Shown here piece after piece: positions 6,087 to 6,477 of a stretch of DNA of 6,477 nucleotides. Location of the stretch: the NCBI GenBank assembly GCA_018666295.1, contig JABIZW010000198.1:1-6477 (forward strand), written 5' to 3'. The notes beneath the pieces are model-generated. The model did no database searches. It was not told the origin of the DNA and saw nothing but the letters and a program-made list of their open reading frames with translations. The stretch's first letter is position 1; every line of letters begins with the position of its first letter. Made by a program: the position numbers and the translations under genes. Source of the stretch: Halieaceae bacterium (lineage in GTDB: Bacteria > Pseudomonadota > Gammaproteobacteria > Pseudomonadales > Halieaceae).

Positions 6087-6477
6087 GTGATCTACGTGGC
6101 ATTGGCATGACCTCGCAACGGACGCGCCTGCGCCTGATTGAGCGACTGAAAGCGCAGGGTATTGACGATGACCGAGTACTTCAAGCCATGAGCGAGACGC
6201 CCAGACATTTATTTGTCGACGAGGCGCTGGCGCATCGAGCCTATGAGGATACCGCGCTGCCTATTGGGTTTAATCAGACCTTAAGTCAGCCTTATATCGT
6301 TGCGCGAATGACAGAGCTTGCGTTGCAACGCGGCAAGCCTCGCCGCGTTTTGGAGCTGGGTACGGGATCAGGCTATCAAAGCGCTGTGCTGGCTCGGGTG
6401 GCCGAGGAAATCTATTCTATTGAGCGTATAAAACCGCTGCTCAGTAAGGCGAAAGCGCGGTTGCGAACATTGAAAGC
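6083..6477 (+). CDS. pcm: Protein-L-isoaspartate O-methyltransferase, 5' part (3' end outside window)
   Basis: Pcm uses S-adenosylmethionine to methylate isoaspartyl residues in damaged proteins, starting their repair to normal aspartate; it is cytoplasmic. The first 131 codons are visible, against about 210 in the full family. The segment MTSQRTRLRLIERL closely resembles the N-terminus of Pseudomonas Pcm. It is followed by RHLFVDEALAHRAYEDTALP (41-60), QTLSQPYIVARM (65-76, with the conserved catalytic-region serine S68), SAM motif I VLELGTGSGYQ (89-99) and YSIERI (111-116). GTG 6083 overlaps the ispF stop (GTGA) and adds eight residues ending GIG before that Met; GIGMTSQRT-like starts seem familiar in relatives. 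ATG 6107 is the alternative, but no ribosome site precedes it. For GTG 6083 there is only a weak purine stretch (6068-6075). The frame is open to the window edge. Confidence 0.94.
   Translation, partial: MSDLRGIGMTSQRTRLRLIERLKAQGIDDDRVLQAMSETPRHLFVDEALAHRAYEDTALPIGFNQTLSQPYIVARMTELALQRGKPRRVLELGTGSGYQSAVLARVAEEIYSIERIKPLLSKAKARLRTLK

Noticed and set aside
6107..6109. ATG 6107 as the pcm start
   Set aside because: It is possible because Pseudomonas Pcm starts at the equivalent Met, but no ribosome site precedes it, while GTG 6083 has the same GTGA overlap as the two upstream junctions. I kept it as an alternative only.

Overview
The window is an ordinary, densely packed housekeeping region of a gammaproteobacterial chromosome. 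All recognisable genes lie on the + strand: tilS (3' part only), pyrG, kdsA, eno, ftsB, ispD, ispF and pcm (5' part only). This order and the protein sequences fit a Pseudomonas-like or marine gammaproteobacterial lineage. An OM60/NOR5-type or Cellvibrionales-like organism is my best guess, inferred from gene order and sequence feel; no marker gene or database comparison supports it.

Layout: positions 1-714 encode the C-terminal part of TilS, followed by a 100-base gap, the only real intergenic space in the window. From the pyrG ATG at 815 to the right edge the genes are essentially continuous. pyrG/kdsA overlap by ATGA, kdsA/eno are 18 bases apart, eno/ftsB are 4 bases apart, and ftsB/ispD, ispD/ispF and ispF/pcm each overlap by GTGA. 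I see no terminator hairpin with a T-run between any of them, so pyrG to pcm looks like one transcription unit, possibly started by a weak promoter at the end of tilS.

Functionally the unit joins precursor supply to envelope growth. PyrG makes CTP, which is used to activate Kdo (made through KdsA) and is a substrate of IspD. Enolase makes phosphoenolpyruvate, the co-substrate of KdsA. IspD and IspF perform steps 3 and 5 of the MEP isoprenoid pathway, and isoprenoids supply the undecaprenyl carrier used for peptidoglycan. FtsB is a divisome scaffold protein. Pcm repairs damaged proteins. TilS modifies a tRNA.

I found no mobile element, CRISPR array, RNA gene or unknown system. The points most worth a second look are the direct ispF-pcm junction (truD and surE, which often lie between them, are absent), a His in place of the usual glutamine-binding Gln right after the CTP synthase nucleophile motif, the series of 4-base stop/start overlaps with GTG starts (including a GTG start on eno), and three 8-base homopolymer tracts inside essential genes.
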